Of a DNA stretch of 64,000 bases, positions 10,227 to 22,569 are shown piece after piece (position 1 is the stretch's first letter; the number at the start of each line of letters is the position of its first letter). This DNA comes from Azorhizobium caulinodans ORS 571 (GTDB lineage Bacteria > Pseudomonadota > Alphaproteobacteria > Rhizobiales > Xanthobacteraceae). The position numbers and the translations under genes are program-made. The notes under the pieces were generated by a model that worked only from the letters and a program-made list of their open reading frames with translations, was not told the origin of the DNA and searched no databases. The stretch is taken from contig NC_009937.1 in assembly GCF_000010525.1 (NCBI RefSeq), positions 62,001-126,000 on the forward strand, read 5' to 3'.

Positions 10227-10811
10227 TCACCTATGAGCGCCGGGAACCCAGAGCACGTCGTTGGCTCCGTGGCCATTGACGTAGCGCCCGGCGACAAAAA
10301 GCAGGTCGGATAAACGATTGATGTATCTGAGTGCCTCCATGCCCACCTGCTCGCCGTCGCTTTCCGCGAGCGTCACCATGTCCCGCTCCGCCCGCCGCGC
10401 GACGGTGCGCGCGAGGTGCAGGTGGGCGGCGGCCGGGGTGCCGCCAGGGAGGATGAAAGATTTCAGGGGATCGAGTTCCGCATTCAGTCGGTCGATGTCC
10501 TCCTCCAGCCGCCGGACCTGCGGCGCGGTGATTCGCAGCGGCTCGTAGGGCGGGGGCGGCGCGCCGGGCCGCTCGGGGACGCAGAGGTCCGCGCCGAGAT
10601 CGAACAGGTCGTTCTGGACGCGGGCCAGAATGGCGTCGACCTGCGGATAGGCTGCGAGGTGCAGCCGCACGAGACCGATCGTGGCATTGGTCTCATCCAC
10701 CGTGCCGTAGGCGGCGACACGCAGATCATCCTTCCGCACGCGCTCGCCCGTGCCGAGTCCGGTCGAGCCATCGTCTCCGGTCCGCGTGTAGATCTTGTTC
10801 AGCTTGACCAT
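10227..10811 (-). CDS. pduO: Cob(I)yrinic acid a,c-diamide adenosyltransferase, PduO type
   Basis: The N-terminus KIYTRTGDDGSTGLGTGERV is the ATP-binding signature of PduO-type ATP:cob(I)alamin adenosyltransferases, and RTVARRAERDMV and RYINRLSDLLFVAGRY are the conserved C-terminal helices. At 194 residues it is of normal length. The enzyme transfers the adenosyl group of ATP to cob(I)alamin to make coenzyme B12. It follows the small membrane protein gene by 18 bases on the same strand, a pairing common in Rhizobiales. Symbols such as cobO or mmab are also used for this family. Confidence 0.93.
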   Translation of the reverse strand: MVKLNKIYTRTGDDGSTGLGTGERVRKDDLRVAAYGTVDETNATIGLVRLHLAAYPQVDAILARVQNDLFDLGADLCVPERPGAPPPPYEPLRITAPQVRRLEEDIDRLNAELDPLKSFILPGGTPAAAHLHLARTVARRAERDMVTLAESDGEQVGMEALRYINRLSDLLFVAGRYVNGHGANDVLWVPGAHR

Positions 10812-10829
10812 CTTGTCCCCGAACCGAAG

Positions 10830-11024
10830 TCAGTGGCGCATGGCATAGATGGTGATCATCACCAGCACCACCGCACCGAACTGAAAGAGCACGCGCAGCT
10901 GCATCAATTTCTGCGAGCGCTGCGGCGATCCTCCGGCGGCGAGATTGACGAGCCCGAGGATCAGCACACCCGCTACGGCCGCCAGGGCGAGCGGGATCAG
11001 CAGATAGATGGTCCAGTTCATCAT
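10830..11024 (-). CDS. Twin-transmembrane-helix small protein (HIG1-like)
   Basis: A 64-residue protein of two hydrophobic helices (about 5-29 and 44-61) joined by a short basic loop (SPQRSQKLMQLR), the pattern of the HIG_1_N / 'twin transmembrane helix small protein' family. A GGGAGG ribosome site precedes the ATG at 11024, so the longer upstream open frame is not used. Its function in bacteria is unknown; mitochondrial HIG1 relatives associate with respiratory complexes. It is probably co-transcribed with the cobalamin adenosyltransferase. Confidence 0.8.
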   Translation of the reverse strand: MMNWTIYLLIPLALAAVAGVLILGLVNLAAGGSPQRSQKLMQLRVLFQFGAVVLVMITIYAMRH

Positions 11025-11265
11025 GGCGATCCTCCCGGGGATGCTGCGGCGATCCCTCCGTTGCCTGGGAGCATAGGCGGCCTCCAGCGACGATGCATCC
11101 CGGCAATCGGTCAGCGTGCCTTTACGAACATTGCGCGTGCCGCAGATCGGATATGCGCTAAATGTCGCCGAAATGTCATTTCCCGCTTGAATGTTGCGGT
11201 GCAACCGGGCACGGACAACACCCAATTCAACCCGCGCTCCGCGCGCCAGTGTCAAAGCCGCCCCA

Positions 11266-12600
11266 ATGACCTCCTCCCCGTCCACCGGTCCTGATCATCA
11301 GGCCAAGCGTCCCCTGTCCGGCCAGGACATCCGAACCCTCGTCCTGTCCGCGCTCGGCGGCGCGCTCGAGTTCTACGACTTCATCATCTTCGTCTATTTC
11401 GTCGTGGTGCTGGGCAAGCTCTTCTTCCCGCCCGAGATGCCCCAGTGGCTCGTGCAGTTGCAGGCCTTCGGCATCTTCGCGGCCGGCTACCTCGCCCGCC
11501 CGCTCGGCGGCATCGTCATGGCGCACTTCGGCGACAAGGCCGGCCGCAAGCGCATGTTCACGCTCTCCATCTTCCTGATGGCCCTGTCGACCCTCGGCAT
11601 CTCCTTCCTGCCGAGCTATCAGGTCATCGGCTACGCCGCGCCCATCCTGCTGCTGTCCATGCGCGTGCTCCAGGGCGCGGCCATCGGCGGCGAGGTGCCG
11701 GGCGCCTGGGTGTTCGTCTCCGAGCACGTGCCGGGCCGCCATGTGGGCCTTGCCTGCGGCATCCTCACCTGCGGCCTGACGAGTGGCATCCTGCTCGGCT
11801 CGCTGGTGGCGACCGCCATCAACACGATCTTCACCCCGGCGGATATCCTCTCCTATGCGTGGCGCATTCCCTTCCTGCTGGGCGGCGTCTTTGGCTTCGC
11901 CTCGGTCTATCTGCGCCGCTGGCTGCAGGAGACCCCGGTGTTCAAGGAGATGAAGGCCCGCAAGGAGCTGGCCGCCGAACTGCCGCTCAAGGTGGTCCTG
12001 CATCGCCACACGCCGGCGGTCATCATCTCCATGCTGGTGACCTGGTTCCTCACCGCCGCCATCGTGGTGGTGATCCTCATGACGCCGACCCTGCTCCAGA
12101 AGCCGCCCTATGGCATTTCCGCGCCGCTGGCGCTGGAGGCGAACGTCGCCGCGACCTTCTTCCTGTCCATCGGCTGCGTGCTTTCCGGCGCGCTGAGCGA
12201 CCGGCTGGGCGGCGGGCGTGTGCTGGCGGTGGGTTCGGTGCTGCTCGGCATCGCCACCTATGCCCTCTACACGCTGGTTCCGGCGCGTCTGGATCTCGTG
12301 GTGCCGCTCTATGCGGCGGCGGGCTTCACCGTGGGCGTGATCGGTGCCGTGCCCTTCATCATGGTGCGGGCCTTCCCGCCGGCGGTCGCCTTCACCGGCG
12401 TGTCCTTCTCCTACAACGTGGCCTACGCCATTTTCGGCGGCCTCACGCCGCTGTTCATTTCGCTGGCCATGCAGCTCGATCCGCTGGCCCACGCGCACTA
12501 TCTGCTGCTCATCGCGGCGCTGGGCGTCGTGGTCGGGCTGATGGTGCGCCCGCCGCTCCATGCGGCTGCCAAGACCGAGCGCGTCGGCGCCCGCGCCTGA
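11266..12600 (+). CDS. MFS transporter, metabolite:H+ symporter (MHS) family
   Basis: A 444-residue membrane protein with 12 predicted helices. GALEFYDFIIFVYF at helix 1 and the GDKAGRKRMFTLSIFLM loop between helices 2 and 3 are MHS-family motifs (ProP/KgtP/citrate type). VLQGAAIGGEVPGAWVFVSEH is the conserved helix 4-5 region. It probably imports a carboxylate or betaine-type solute with protons; the substrate is not readable. The ATG at 11266 places FYDF at the usual distance from the N-terminus; the in-frame upstream ATG would add an unlikely tail. An intrinsic terminator follows. Confidence 0.88.
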   Translation: MTSSPSTGPDHQAKRPLSGQDIRTLVLSALGGALEFYDFIIFVYFVVVLGKLFFPPEMPQWLVQLQAFGIFAAGYLARPLGGIVMAHFGDKAGRKRMFTLSIFLMALSTLGISFLPSYQVIGYAAPILLLSMRVLQGAAIGGEVPGAWVFVSEHVPGRHVGLACGILTCGLTSGILLGSLVATAINTIFTPADILSYAWRIPFLLGGVFGFASVYLRRWLQETPVFKEMKARKELAAELPLKVVLHRHTPAVIISMLVTWFLTAAIVVVILMTPTLLQKPPYGISAPLALEANVAATFFLSIGCVLSGALSDRLGGGRVLAVGSVLLGIATYALYTLVPARLDLVVPLYAAAGFTVGVIGAVPFIMVRAFPPAVAFTGVSFSYNVAYAIFGGLTPLFISLAMQLDPLAHAHYLLLIAALGVVVGLMVRPPLHAAAKTERVGARA

Positions 12601-12621
12601 CACGCGCCGATCCGCCATCCG

Positions 12622-12652
12622 GCCCGCCCGCGTTCCCGCGGGCGGGCTTTTT
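12622..12652 (+). terminator. Intrinsic terminator of the MHS transporter gene
   Basis: An 11-bp perfect GC stem (12622-12632 / 12637-12647) with a TTCC loop is followed by five T residues, 22 bases after the stop codon. Confidence 0.9.
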
Positions 12653-12872
12653 CATGCCCCGTCGCCGCGCCGGCGCTTCTATCTTGCGTTGTGAAATAGG
12701 AAAAATGCGTCAAAAAATACGTGACAACAATTTGCACAAATGCGGCTGCGTCTGCTGAAATTCGTCTCAATATGCCTACTTTCTGGCCGACTGCCGAATC
12801 TTGCAAGCTTCGCGCAAGCTATGATTACTTTGCTCGCAAAGCGAATTTCTTGGGTTAAAGGTGGGTGTGCCA

Positions 12873-14906
12873 ATGTCGCGCTTTCGACTGGGCATCGGTT
12901 ACAAGCTCGGTATTGTATCCGGTATATTGGTACTTCTCTCCGGCAGCGTCATTATTAGCCGACAGATTGCTTCCAGCCGCATCCAGGCGGCGACCGAAGC
13001 TTCCGACGTCCAGGATTCCATCCTTCAGAAGATCGAGGCCGCCGGTGCCACGATCACCCGCATCCAGGCCAATGCGAAGGACATCCGCCTGTCCTTCTCC
13101 TCCAATGAGGTGGATGGCCTTCTCGGCCGCGTCAGCTCCGACGTGACGAAGGGCATGGACCTGATGGACGAGGCGTCCGACCTGACCCAGGCCGCCGCCA
13201 CCCGCGATGCCTACAAGGCCATCCGCACCCGCTTCGGCGACATCGGCAAGGCCGTGACCGAAATCGCCAAGGCCCAGAAGCTCGAGCTGGAATCCTTCGA
13301 CCGCCGCACCGGCATCACCGTGCGCTGGGATGGCGCGCTGGACGACGCCAAGGCCTCGCTTCTCGACCTCAACTCCCGCCTCGGTGAGAACGCCATTTCC
13401 GACCTGTCGCTGCTGGACCGCAAGCTGCAGCAGATCAACCTCGCTTCTTGGCGCTTCATCGCGACCGAGGACACAAAGCAGCTCCCGGTCATCGAGATGA
13501 ACGCGAAGGCGGGCCGCGCGACGCTCGATTCGGTCCTCCAGACCGCCGGTACCGATCCCAACACGGAAGGGCCGGTGAAGACCGTGCGCACCTTCTTTGA
13601 GGAGTACCTCAAATACGTGCAGGACGGCGTCGATCAGGTGATGCTGAAGCGCAAGATCCTTGAGGAACGCCTGACGCCGGCCTCGCGCGAGGTGGCGCAG
13701 ATGATCCAGCAGGCCAGCAGCAATGCCGCCAGCGGCTCCAAGCAGGCCGATGCCGCCGCCGAAAGCGCGCGGACGGACGGCATGTTCCAGATCCTCGTCT
13801 TCTCCTGCATCTCCATCGTCGCCGCCATCGTGGCCTGGGCCTATTCCGGCTTCGGCATCGCCTTGCCGATCCGCCGCGTCAGCGCCGTCATGAACGAGAT
13901 TTCCGGCGGCAACCTTGCGGCGGAAATCCCCTACGGCACGCGCAACGACGAGGTGGGCGACCAGGCGCGGGCGCTCGCCGTGTTCCGCGACGGCCTCATC
14001 GAGGCCGAGCGCCTGCGGGAGGAACGGGCCGAAGAGGAGCGCCTCGCCGCGCTCCAGCGCAAGACGGAGATGCACGATCTCGCCGACCGCTTCGAGAGTG
14101 CGGTGGGTGCGGTGGTGGACATGGTGGCGACCGCCGCCACCAACCTCCAGACGGCCGCCCAGACCCTGACCTCCACCGCCGAGCAGACGACGGCGCAGGC
14201 GACCGCCGTCGCCGCCGCCGCCAACCAGGCCACGGTGAATGTGCAGACCGTCGCCGCCGCCATCGAGGAACTCTCCGCTTCGGCGCGCGAGATCGGCAGC
14301 CGCCTGTCCCGCTCGTCGGAGGTGGCCGACCGCGCCGTGAGCGAGGTCGATCACACCAACGGCCAGATGACCGAACTGCGGACGTCCGCGGACCAGATCG
14401 GCAACATCATCAGCCTCATCGACAATATCGCGGGCCAGACCAACCTTCTGGCGCTGAACGCCACCATCGAATCCGCCCGCGCCGGCGAGGCGGGTCGGGG
14501 CTTTGCGGTGGTCGCGCAGGAGGTGAAGGGTCTGGCGGGCCAGACCGCCAAGGCCACGGCCGACATTTCCGAGCGCATATCCGGCATCCAGGACTCCACC
14601 GGCGACGTGCTGGGGGCCATCACCGGCATTGCCCATACCATTGCGGAGATCAGCGAGGGCACCACTGCCATTGCCGCCGCCATGGAAGAGCAGAACGCCA
14701 CCACGGCCGAGGTGTCGCGCAACATCCAGCAGGCGGCGGCCGGCGCCAATGAGGTCACCTCCAACATCGCGGGCGTGGAGCGGGCAGCACAGGCGTCCTC
14801 CAACGCCGCCTTGCAGGTGCTCTCCTCGGCCACCGACCTGTCCCATCAGGCCGATGCGCTGCGCGCGGAGGTGCAGAATTTCCTGCGGAGCGTGCGCGCC
14901 GCCTGA
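12873..14906 (+). CDS. Methyl-accepting chemotaxis protein (first of tandem pair)
   Basis: A 677-residue transmembrane chemoreceptor: TM1 at about 11-30, a periplasmic all-helical sensor of roughly 270 residues, TM2 near 304-327, HAMP to about 380, then the MA signalling domain whose hairpin tip ([29 protein letters not shown]) lies near 520. It senses an unknown ligand and controls CheA through CheW. It ends in a sequence without a CheR-docking pentapeptide. An AAGGTG ribosome site favours the ATG at 12873 over the GTG four codons upstream. The neighbouring gene encodes a close paralogue. Confidence 0.93.
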   Translation: MSRFRLGIGYKLGIVSGILVLLSGSVIISRQIASSRIQAATEASDVQDSILQKIEAAGATITRIQANAKDIRLSFSSNEVDGLLGRVSSDVTKGMDLMDEASDLTQAAATRDAYKAIRTRFGDIGKAVTEIAKAQKLELESFDRRTGITVRWDGALDDAKASLLDLNSRLGENAISDLSLLDRKLQQINLASWRFIATEDTKQLPVIEMNAKAGRATLDSVLQTAGTDPNTEGPVKTVRTFFEEYLKYVQDGVDQVMLKRKILEERLTPASREVAQMIQQASSNAASGSKQADAAAESARTDGMFQILVFSCISIVAAIVAWAYSGFGIALPIRRVSAVMNEISGGNLAAEIPYGTRNDEVGDQARALAVFRDGLIEAERLREERAEEERLAALQRKTEMHDLADRFESAVGAVVDMVATAATNLQTAAQTLTSTAEQTTAQATAVAAAANQATVNVQTVAAAIEELSASAREIGSRLSRSSEVADRAVSEVDHTNGQMTELRTSADQIGNIISLIDNIAGQTNLLALNATIESARAGEAGRGFAVVAQEVKGLAGQTAKATADISERISGIQDSTGDVLGAITGIAHTIAEISEGTTAIAAAMEEQNATTAEVSRNIQQAAAGANEVTSNIAGVERAAQASSNAALQVLSSATDLSHQADALRAEVQNFLRSVRAA

Positions 14907-14944
14907 CCTTCCATCTCCCAATCAATATGTAAGCAATACAAAAT

Positions 14945-14972
14945 AAAGGGGTCCACATAGTGGACCCCTTTC
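14945..14972 (+). terminator. Terminator between the two chemoreceptor genes
   Basis: A perfect 12-bp stem (14945-14956 / 14960-14971) with a 3-nt loop; the right arm ends in TTT, followed by CT. It separates the two paralogous genes into independent units. Confidence 0.8.
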
Positions 14973-15104
14973 TGCATTACCGCCGAGACAAATCGAATAA
15001 GCGTTGAATCTCAACATCACTTTTGCCGGAAAAACACCTGCAAGGCCCGAGCAAGCTACACGATCCCCAGTGTTTCGAATTCTCAGCTGGGTGGAAGCGT
15101 TGCC

Positions 15105-17129
15105 ATGGCCAAATTCAAGGTTGGTATCGGGCTGAAGCTCGGGATTGCCTCTGTCGTTCTTGTTCTTCTTTCGGGCGGCGTCATCGTCAGCCGCCAGGTC
15201 GCCATTACAGAGATCCGCGAAGCCAATGCCGAAGTACGGCAGCAGCAGGCGGTGTTCGACCTGTTGCAGGAAATCCATCTGCTGCTGAGCCGCATCCGTG
15301 TGAACACCGCTGAGATGCGCCTGTCCTTCGCCAATCTCGACAATGAGAACTACCTCAAGCAGATCAAGAAGGACGTGGCGTCCGCCAAGGAGCGCCTGGA
15401 CAAGGCGATTGCGGTTGAGCCGCATGAAGATGACCGCGCCTCGTTCCGCAAGCTGAAGGCGCTCTTCGACGACATGGGCACTGCCGCCGCCGCCGTCTAC
15501 CAGACCGAGGCCGACCAGCTCGACGCGGTGGATGCCCGTCCCGGCATCCGCATGGCCGCCCGCGTTGCCTTCGCCAATCTCACGACCCAGCTGACCAATG
15601 TGGGCGATGCCGATGCGGCCCGCGAGGTGGAGCCGCTGGAGGCCATGCTGGAGCAGGTCAACATGGCGTCCTGGAGCTTCCTCGTGGAGGAGGACACCAA
15701 GCAGCTCAACATCATCTCCGTGAACGAGGACAGCGGCCACAAGGCACTGGACGCCATTCAGGAGCGGCTGGGCGGCATCTCCATGGTGGCGAGCGATCTT
15801 GCCGCCGCCCGGAAGGCCTTCGACGATTATATCAAGTCGATCCGCGACGGGATCGCCCAGGCCCAGGCCCGCCAGAAGATCGTGGCGGAAAAGGCCGTGC
15901 CCGCCATGGCCGCGACGCTCAAGATGCTTCAGGAGGCCACGGACGACGGCATGAAGCAGTCGCAGGAGGCGGACGCGGCGGCAACCGCCGCGCTGGACAG
16001 CGGCATGGGGCAGATCCTCATCTTCTCCATCATCGCCATCCTCGCTGCCATCGGCGCGGCGCTCTATTCCGTCTTCGGCATCGCCCGCCCCATCCAGCAT
16101 GTGAGCGCCGCCATGGAGGAGGTCTCCGGCGGCAATCTCCAGGCGCAGATCCCCTATGAGACCCGCGGCGACGAGGTGGGCGACCAGGCGCGGGCGCTCG
16201 CGGTGTTTCGCGACGGCCTCGCTGAGGCCGAACAACTGCGCGAGCAGCGGGCGCTGGAAGAGCGCGCCGCCGCCGAGCGGCGCAAGGAAGAGATGCACGC
16301 CCTCGCCGACCGGTTCGAGGCGGCGGTGGGCGCTGTGGTGGAGACCGTGGCTTCGGCCGCCTCTGAGCTTCAGGGCGCCGCCCAGACGCTCACGACCACC
16401 GCCGAACAGACCACCAATCAGGCGAGCGCCGTTGCGGCGGCGGCCAATGAGGCCACCGCGAACGTGCAGATGGTGGCGGCGGCCATCGAGGAACTCTCGG
16501 CCGCGGCGAACGAGATCGGCCATCGCCTCTCCCGCTCCACCGAAGTCGCGGGCCGCGCGGTGAGCGAGGTCGACCAGACCAACGGCCGCATGACCGAACT
16601 GCGCGGCTCCGCCGACCAGATCGGCAATATCGTCGGCATGATCGACACCATCGCCGGCCAGACCAACCTCCTGGCGTTGAATGCCACCATCGAATCCGCC
16701 CGCGCCGGCGAGGCGGGCCGGGGCTTTGCCGTAGTGGCGCAGGAGGTGAAGGAACTGGCCGGTCAGACGGCCAAGGCCACCGCCGACATCTCCAGCCGCA
16801 TCCACGGCATTCAGGACTCCACGGGCGACGTGCTCAGCGCCATCACCGGCATCGCCCAGACCATTGCGGAGATCAGCGAGGGCACCACCGCCATCGCCGC
16901 CGCCATGGAGGAGCAGAACGCCACCACGGCCGAGGTCTCCCGCAACATCCAGCAGGCGGCGAGCGGCACCACGCAGGTGACCTCGAACATCGCCGGCGTG
17001 GAGCGGGCGGCGCAGGCCTCCTCCCAGGCGGCCCAGCAGGTGCTGTCCTCCGCCACCGGCCTCACCCGGCAGGCGGATGCGCTCCGCGCCGAGGTGCAGC
17101 ATTTCCTGAGCACGGTGCGCGCCGCTTGA
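15105..17129 (+). CDS. Methyl-accepting chemotaxis protein (second of tandem pair)
   Basis: A 674-residue receptor of the same plan as its upstream neighbour: TM1 at about 11-30, helical periplasmic sensor, TM2 near 301-323, HAMP, and an MA signalling domain with the invariant tip near 520. The signalling halves of the two proteins are almost identical, while the sensor halves differ strongly, so the pair probably recognises different ligands and feeds the same pathway. No C-terminal CheR-binding pentapeptide is seen. No che genes lie in the window. Confidence 0.93.
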   Translation: MAKFKVGIGLKLGIASVVLVLLSGGVIVSRQVAITEIREANAEVRQQQAVFDLLQEIHLLLSRIRVNTAEMRLSFANLDNENYLKQIKKDVASAKERLDKAIAVEPHEDDRASFRKLKALFDDMGTAAAAVYQTEADQLDAVDARPGIRMAARVAFANLTTQLTNVGDADAAREVEPLEAMLEQVNMASWSFLVEEDTKQLNIISVNEDSGHKALDAIQERLGGISMVASDLAAARKAFDDYIKSIRDGIAQAQARQKIVAEKAVPAMAATLKMLQEATDDGMKQSQEADAAATAALDSGMGQILIFSIIAILAAIGAALYSVFGIARPIQHVSAAMEEVSGGNLQAQIPYETRGDEVGDQARALAVFRDGLAEAEQLREQRALEERAAAERRKEEMHALADRFEAAVGAVVETVASAASELQGAAQTLTTTAEQTTNQASAVAAAANEATANVQMVAAAIEELSAAANEIGHRLSRSTEVAGRAVSEVDQTNGRMTELRGSADQIGNIVGMIDTIAGQTNLLALNATIESARAGEAGRGFAVVAQEVKELAGQTAKATADISSRIHGIQDSTGDVLSAITGIAQTIAEISEGTTAIAAAMEEQNATTAEVSRNIQQAASGTTQVTSNIAGVERAAQASSQAAQQVLSSATGLTRQADALRAEVQHFLSTVRAA

Positions 17130-17170
17130 GGGAGCGCTGGCCCCGAGCGACCCGAGGATCTCAGGAGACG

Positions 17171-17204
17171 AAAAAGGGCGGCCCCGGAAGGGACCGCCCT
17201 TTCT
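17171..17204 (+). terminator. Probably bidirectional terminator between chemoreceptor gene and pnp
   Basis: A 9-bp stem (17173-17181 / 17194-17202) is flanked by A residues on the left and TTTCT on the right, so it can end the plus-strand chemoreceptor transcript and the converging pnp transcript. Confidence 0.8.
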
Positions 17205-17263
17205 GATTCATCCGCCTCATTCAGCGGCCGAAGAGGCTCCGGGCAGGCCCGGAGCCGTCAACG

Positions 17264-19438
<2,175 letters not shown>

Positions 19439-19866
19439 GAAAGTCTCTTTCTTCTCAGACGAAGAAGGAGAGCCATGAGCAAGACGGCGGGACGCACGCG
19501 CCGCCCCACCGCCGCAGGGGGCGGAGGGGAGCACGGCATGCGTCCGGCGATCCTGCCATGACTTTCCTTAAGTCTTCGCGATGCGCGGCGAGCCCCATGC
19601 CCGCTGCGTCTGTGGCTCCCGACGAAAGCGCCGTCCGGCGGTTTCGTCTCTGGCAGGTTCAACGCGCCGGAGCCTTGGCAAACCGGATGTCCTGCATCCG
19701 ATTCCCGCCTGCTCCGTGGGTCCTGCCGAAACCGGACGGTCCTGTGGGGCCTATCCGGCGGGCGGAACCGCGGCGACCGGGAGCCGGACCACCGCGGCAA
19801 GCCCATCCACTCCATCCGGACCCTGCGCCGGGGCGGGAAGCCCACGGCGCGTCCGGACGTCGGACC
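19439..19866 (-). promoter_or_regulatory. rpsO-pnp spacer with a pnp-leader hairpin (19621-19648)
   Basis: This 428-base gap holds no gene with coding character. Its main feature is a 28-nt inverted repeat at 19621-19648 (7-bp outer arm GACGAAA/TTTCGTC, one mismatch, then 4-5 bp). It has no T-run, so it is not an intrinsic terminator. In enterobacteria the pnp leader carries an RNase III-cleaved hairpin used for autoregulation; this structure sits in the matching place, about 180 bases before the pnp start. That role is inference. Confidence 0.5.
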
Positions 19867-20136
19867 TCAGCGACGCAGGCCGAGGCGGCCGATCAGCGTC
19901 TTGTAGCGGCCCTCGTCCTTCTTCTTCAGATAGTCGAGGAGGCTACGACGCTGCGACACGAGCTTCAGGAGCCCGCGGCGAGAGTGGTTGTCCTTGTTAT
20001 GGGACTTGAAGTGCTCGGTCAGGTTGGAGATGCGCTCGGAGAGGATCGCAACCTGCACTTCCGGCGAACCCGTGTCGCCGGCCTTCGCACCATACTCGGA
20101 GATAAGCGCCTGCTTGCGCTCGGGCGTAATCGACAT
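19867..20136 (-). CDS. rpsO: 30S ribosomal protein S15
   Basis: The 89-residue protein carries the full S15 signature ([20 protein letters not shown] and [20 protein letters not shown]). It binds 16S rRNA helices 20-22 and helps assemble the 30S platform. An AAAGGACG ribosome site precedes the ATG at 20136. It is followed by pnp. truB, which usually precedes rpsO in alphaproteobacteria, is absent; instead the end of the Nit1C operon lies upstream. Confidence 0.98.
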   Translation of the reverse strand: MSITPERKQALISEYGAKAGDTGSPEVQVAILSERISNLTEHFKSHNKDNHSRRGLLKLVSQRRSLLDYLKKKDEGRYKTLIGRLGLRR

Positions 20137-20366
20137 CGGAACGTCCTTTTCTGGGTCAGTAGATGGCGAGGGGTGCCCGAGGGCCGTCCGTTCGCCTGAA
20201 GCCGCAGGGATGGCCGGGCCGGGATGTCGTCCAGCGCGGTCATGCACGAGCGGAAATGATGCCGGCTTTCGCCTGCGGCGCGCACTATACAGAAAACCGC
20301 GCATCCTGCCAGTGCTCTGCCGGGAGGCGCGGCAAAGCCTTGCCGGTCAAGGATCCGAGCGCGGGC

Positions 20367-21248
20367 CTAGCGGATCGGAGGCAGGGCGCGGCGGGTGAAG
20401 ATGTCCGCGAGCGGTGTGCCGTCCTCGCGCGCCAGCCGCAGCCAGTGGGCCAGTTCGCCCGGCGTCTCCCGCACCCCAAGGAGGCAGGCGGCGAGCCGTT
20501 CTCCCGGCTCGATATTACCATGATAGACGAGATCGCGGGCCAGCGTCAGCGTGCCGGCGGGTGGGGCCAACAACTCCCATTCCGCCCGGTCGGCAAAGGC
20601 CTGGAAGGCGGCAAAATAGAGAAAGTGCGCGCCGTTGAAGTCCTGCGACGGGCAGGGGGTCAGCATCACGCGGGCGCACTCATGCGCCTGCGTGCGGGCA
20701 AAGCCCATGTGCGTGTCCCACTCGCCCCCGCGCAGGGCGGCGGCGAGCGCCGAGGTGCGGCTGACCTCTCCGGGGTCAAGCGGAGGCAGGCCTTCCGGCC
20801 GCACGCGGGCGACGGAGCGGTTGCGACCCTCCACCTGTCGCTTCACGAAGACGGACACGAGTTCCAGTTCGGCCACGACACCATCAGGGGCACGAACACT
20901 GTGCCGGCTCACGAACTGCGTCGCCGAGATGCGGGCGAGGGTGGAGGCGAAGATGAGTGTGTCATTCTCCGCCACCCGGTCGAGCCGGGCGTTGGCGAGG
21001 CTCACGCCGCAGAAGGCGGCATAGACCGGCGCGCCGGTCGCGTCGCGAAAGTCCGGTACCCGCTGCCCCGCCGCCTGCGCCAGCGCCAGCCAGTGGCGGT
21101 GGCCGCATTCCTTGAGCAGCCACGTCTCCGACAGGCCGCCAAAGCCGAGATGCGGCATCCCCACCATCACCTCGGGATCAAGGCCGGGGATGGCGCCGGA
21201 GCGGACATCCGGCGCGGTGCTGCGGCGGGGGAAGGGGATGACCGACAT
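20367..21248 (-). CDS. LnmK / Pnap_2097-like hotdog-fold biosynthetic protein
   Basis: A 293-residue protein with GMPHLGFGGLSETWLLKECG near residues 30-49, resembling LnmK, the bifunctional acyltransferase/decarboxylase of leinamycin biosynthesis, and its uncharacterised Pnap_2097 relatives. The predicted plan is a double hotdog (about 25-150 and 160-290). It begins only 3 bases after the flavin oxidoreductase gene ends and closes the nine-gene Nit1C run, so it is probably co-transcribed. It suggests that the cluster makes or modifies an acyl-thioester-linked compound. I recognise the family from motif memory only. The reaction here is unknown. Confidence 0.6.
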   Translation of the reverse strand: MSVIPFPRRSTAPDVRSGAIPGLDPEVMVGMPHLGFGGLSETWLLKECGHRHWLALAQAAGQRVPDFRDATGAPVYAAFCGVSLANARLDRVAENDTLIFASTLARISATQFVSRHSVRAPDGVVAELELVSVFVKRQVEGRNRSVARVRPEGLPPLDPGEVSRTSALAAALRGGEWDTHMGFARTQAHECARVMLTPCPSQDFNGAHFLYFAAFQAFADRAEWELLAPPAGTLTLARDLVYHGNIEPGERLAACLLGVRETPGELAHWLRLAREDGTPLADIFTRRALPPIR

Positions 21249-21251
21249 GGC

Positions 21252-22532
21252 TCAACCGGCGGCCTTGAGGGGCATCGTTTCGCCCTTCGCCAGTTCCTCG
21301 ATGCGGTCCGCCACATAGCGGGCGTCCCGGTCGATACCGGAGAAGCGCCCGGAGCCCCAGGTGTGCAGCCAGGGCAGCCCGAGGAAATAGACGCCGGGCA
21401 CCTGCGTCACGCCCCGATAATGCTGCGGATGGCCGGCGCCATTGAACACCGGCGCGTCGAGCCAGCGGAAATCCGGCTGGAAGCCGATGCACCAGATGAT
21501 GGAGGTGATGCCCTCGGCCGCCAGATCCAGCGCCACCGGGTCCGCCTCCGGCTCCCACACCGGCTCGTAAACGGAGGGCGGCGGGGCAGCGATGCCTTTC
21601 TCGGCAATGTGCTTGTCGATGGCGGCGTTGATGCCGTTATAGACCCGGTCGGCTTCCGCAAGCGCGCTCTTCAGCGTCGGGGCGAAGGTGAGGGTGGTGC
21701 CGTCGAGCCCGTCCAACAGGCCGTAGAGCTTCATGCCTTCGGTGGCGAATTTCCGCAGGTCAATGTCGCGCCCGCCGTCGCGGCCGGTGACATAATGGTT
21801 GGTGTTGTCGCGTACCCCTTCGCGCAGCGGGTGGCGCTCCACTGGCATGTCATAATAGCCCATCTCCGCCAGCCAGGTGACGACATCCTTGCCGCGATAG
21901 AAGCGGGCGCAGCGGGGCGCATCGCCAACCGCAAGATGCACGGTGCGGCCGGCGAGATGCAGGTCTTCCGCGATCTGCGCGCCGGACTGGCCGGACCCCA
22001 CCACCAGAACCGCGCCTTGGGGCAGGCTCTGCGCATTGCGATACTGCTCGGAATGGAGCTGGTGGATGGAGGCCGGCAGACGCTCGGCCAGGCGCGGGAT
22101 GATGGGCGTGTGATAGCCGCCCGAAGTCGCGACCACCTGATCGGCGGTCACGGTGCCGGCGCTGGTCGTCACCTCGAAGCCGCCGCCGGCGCGGGCCTTC
22201 ACCCGCTTCACCGCCACGCCTTCGCGCAAGGGGGCATCCACCTTGCGCTTGAAGGCATCGAGATAGGCGATGATCTCGTCCTTCTTCATGAAGCCGTCCG
22301 GCTCGGGACCCTCATAGGGATGGCCGGGGAGTTGGCACTGCCAGTTGGGCGTGACGAGGCAGAAATTGTCCCAGCGCTGCTTGGACCATGCGCCCATGGC
22401 CACATCCTTCTCGAACACCACATGATCGAGGCCGCGGGCCTTCAGATAATAACTGATGGACAGGCCCGCCTGTCCGCCACCCACCACCACCACCGCGTGA
22501 TGGGGAACGCTCTCATTGGCTGCCTCGGGCAT
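21252..22532 (-). CDS. MSMEG_0569-family flavin-dependent oxidoreductase (Nit1C)
   Basis: A 426-residue flavoprotein with an FAD-binding GxGxxG near the N-terminus ([21 protein letters not shown]) and a second NADPH-type site ([23 protein letters not shown]), the layout of bacterial flavin monooxygenases. It is the oxidoreductase of Nit1C clusters (called NitH in cyanide-assimilating pseudomonads). The ATG at 22532 has an AGGAG site. It lies 37 bases after the small MSMEG_0570-family gene. A role as N- or C-oxygenase in making or breaking a nitrile-like metabolite is an inference. Confidence 0.88.
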   Translation of the reverse strand: MPEAANESVPHHAVVVVGGGQAGLSISYYLKARGLDHVVFEKDVAMGAWSKQRWDNFCLVTPNWQCQLPGHPYEGPEPDGFMKKDEIIAYLDAFKRKVDAPLREGVAVKRVKARAGGGFEVTTSAGTVTADQVVATSGGYHTPIIPRLAERLPASIHQLHSEQYRNAQSLPQGAVLVVGSGQSGAQIAEDLHLAGRTVHLAVGDAPRCARFYRGKDVVTWLAEMGYYDMPVERHPLREGVRDNTNHYVTGRDGGRDIDLRKFATEGMKLYGLLDGLDGTTLTFAPTLKSALAEADRVYNGINAAIDKHIAEKGIAAPPPSVYEPVWEPEADPVALDLAAEGITSIIWCIGFQPDFRWLDAPVFNGAGHPQHYRGVTQVPGVYFLGLPWLHTWGSGRFSGIDRDARYVADRIEELAKGETMPLKAAG

Positions 22533-22569
22533 GGTCTCGTCTCCTGATCTCAAGTCCGCGCGGGTGCGG

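Noticed and set aside
11227-12618. Minus-strand open frame opposite the MHS transporter gene
   Set aside because: Extreme Arg/Glu/Gly/His composition; the plus strand encodes a regular 12-helix transporter.
12855-17102. Two long minus-strand open frames opposite the chemoreceptor genes
   Set aside because: They resemble each other only because the chemoreceptor genes do; they have no domains.
20163-22547. Long plus-strand open frame opposite the LnmK-like and flavin oxidoreductase genes
   Set aside because: Antisense frame kept open by GC bias; the minus-strand proteins have clear motifs.
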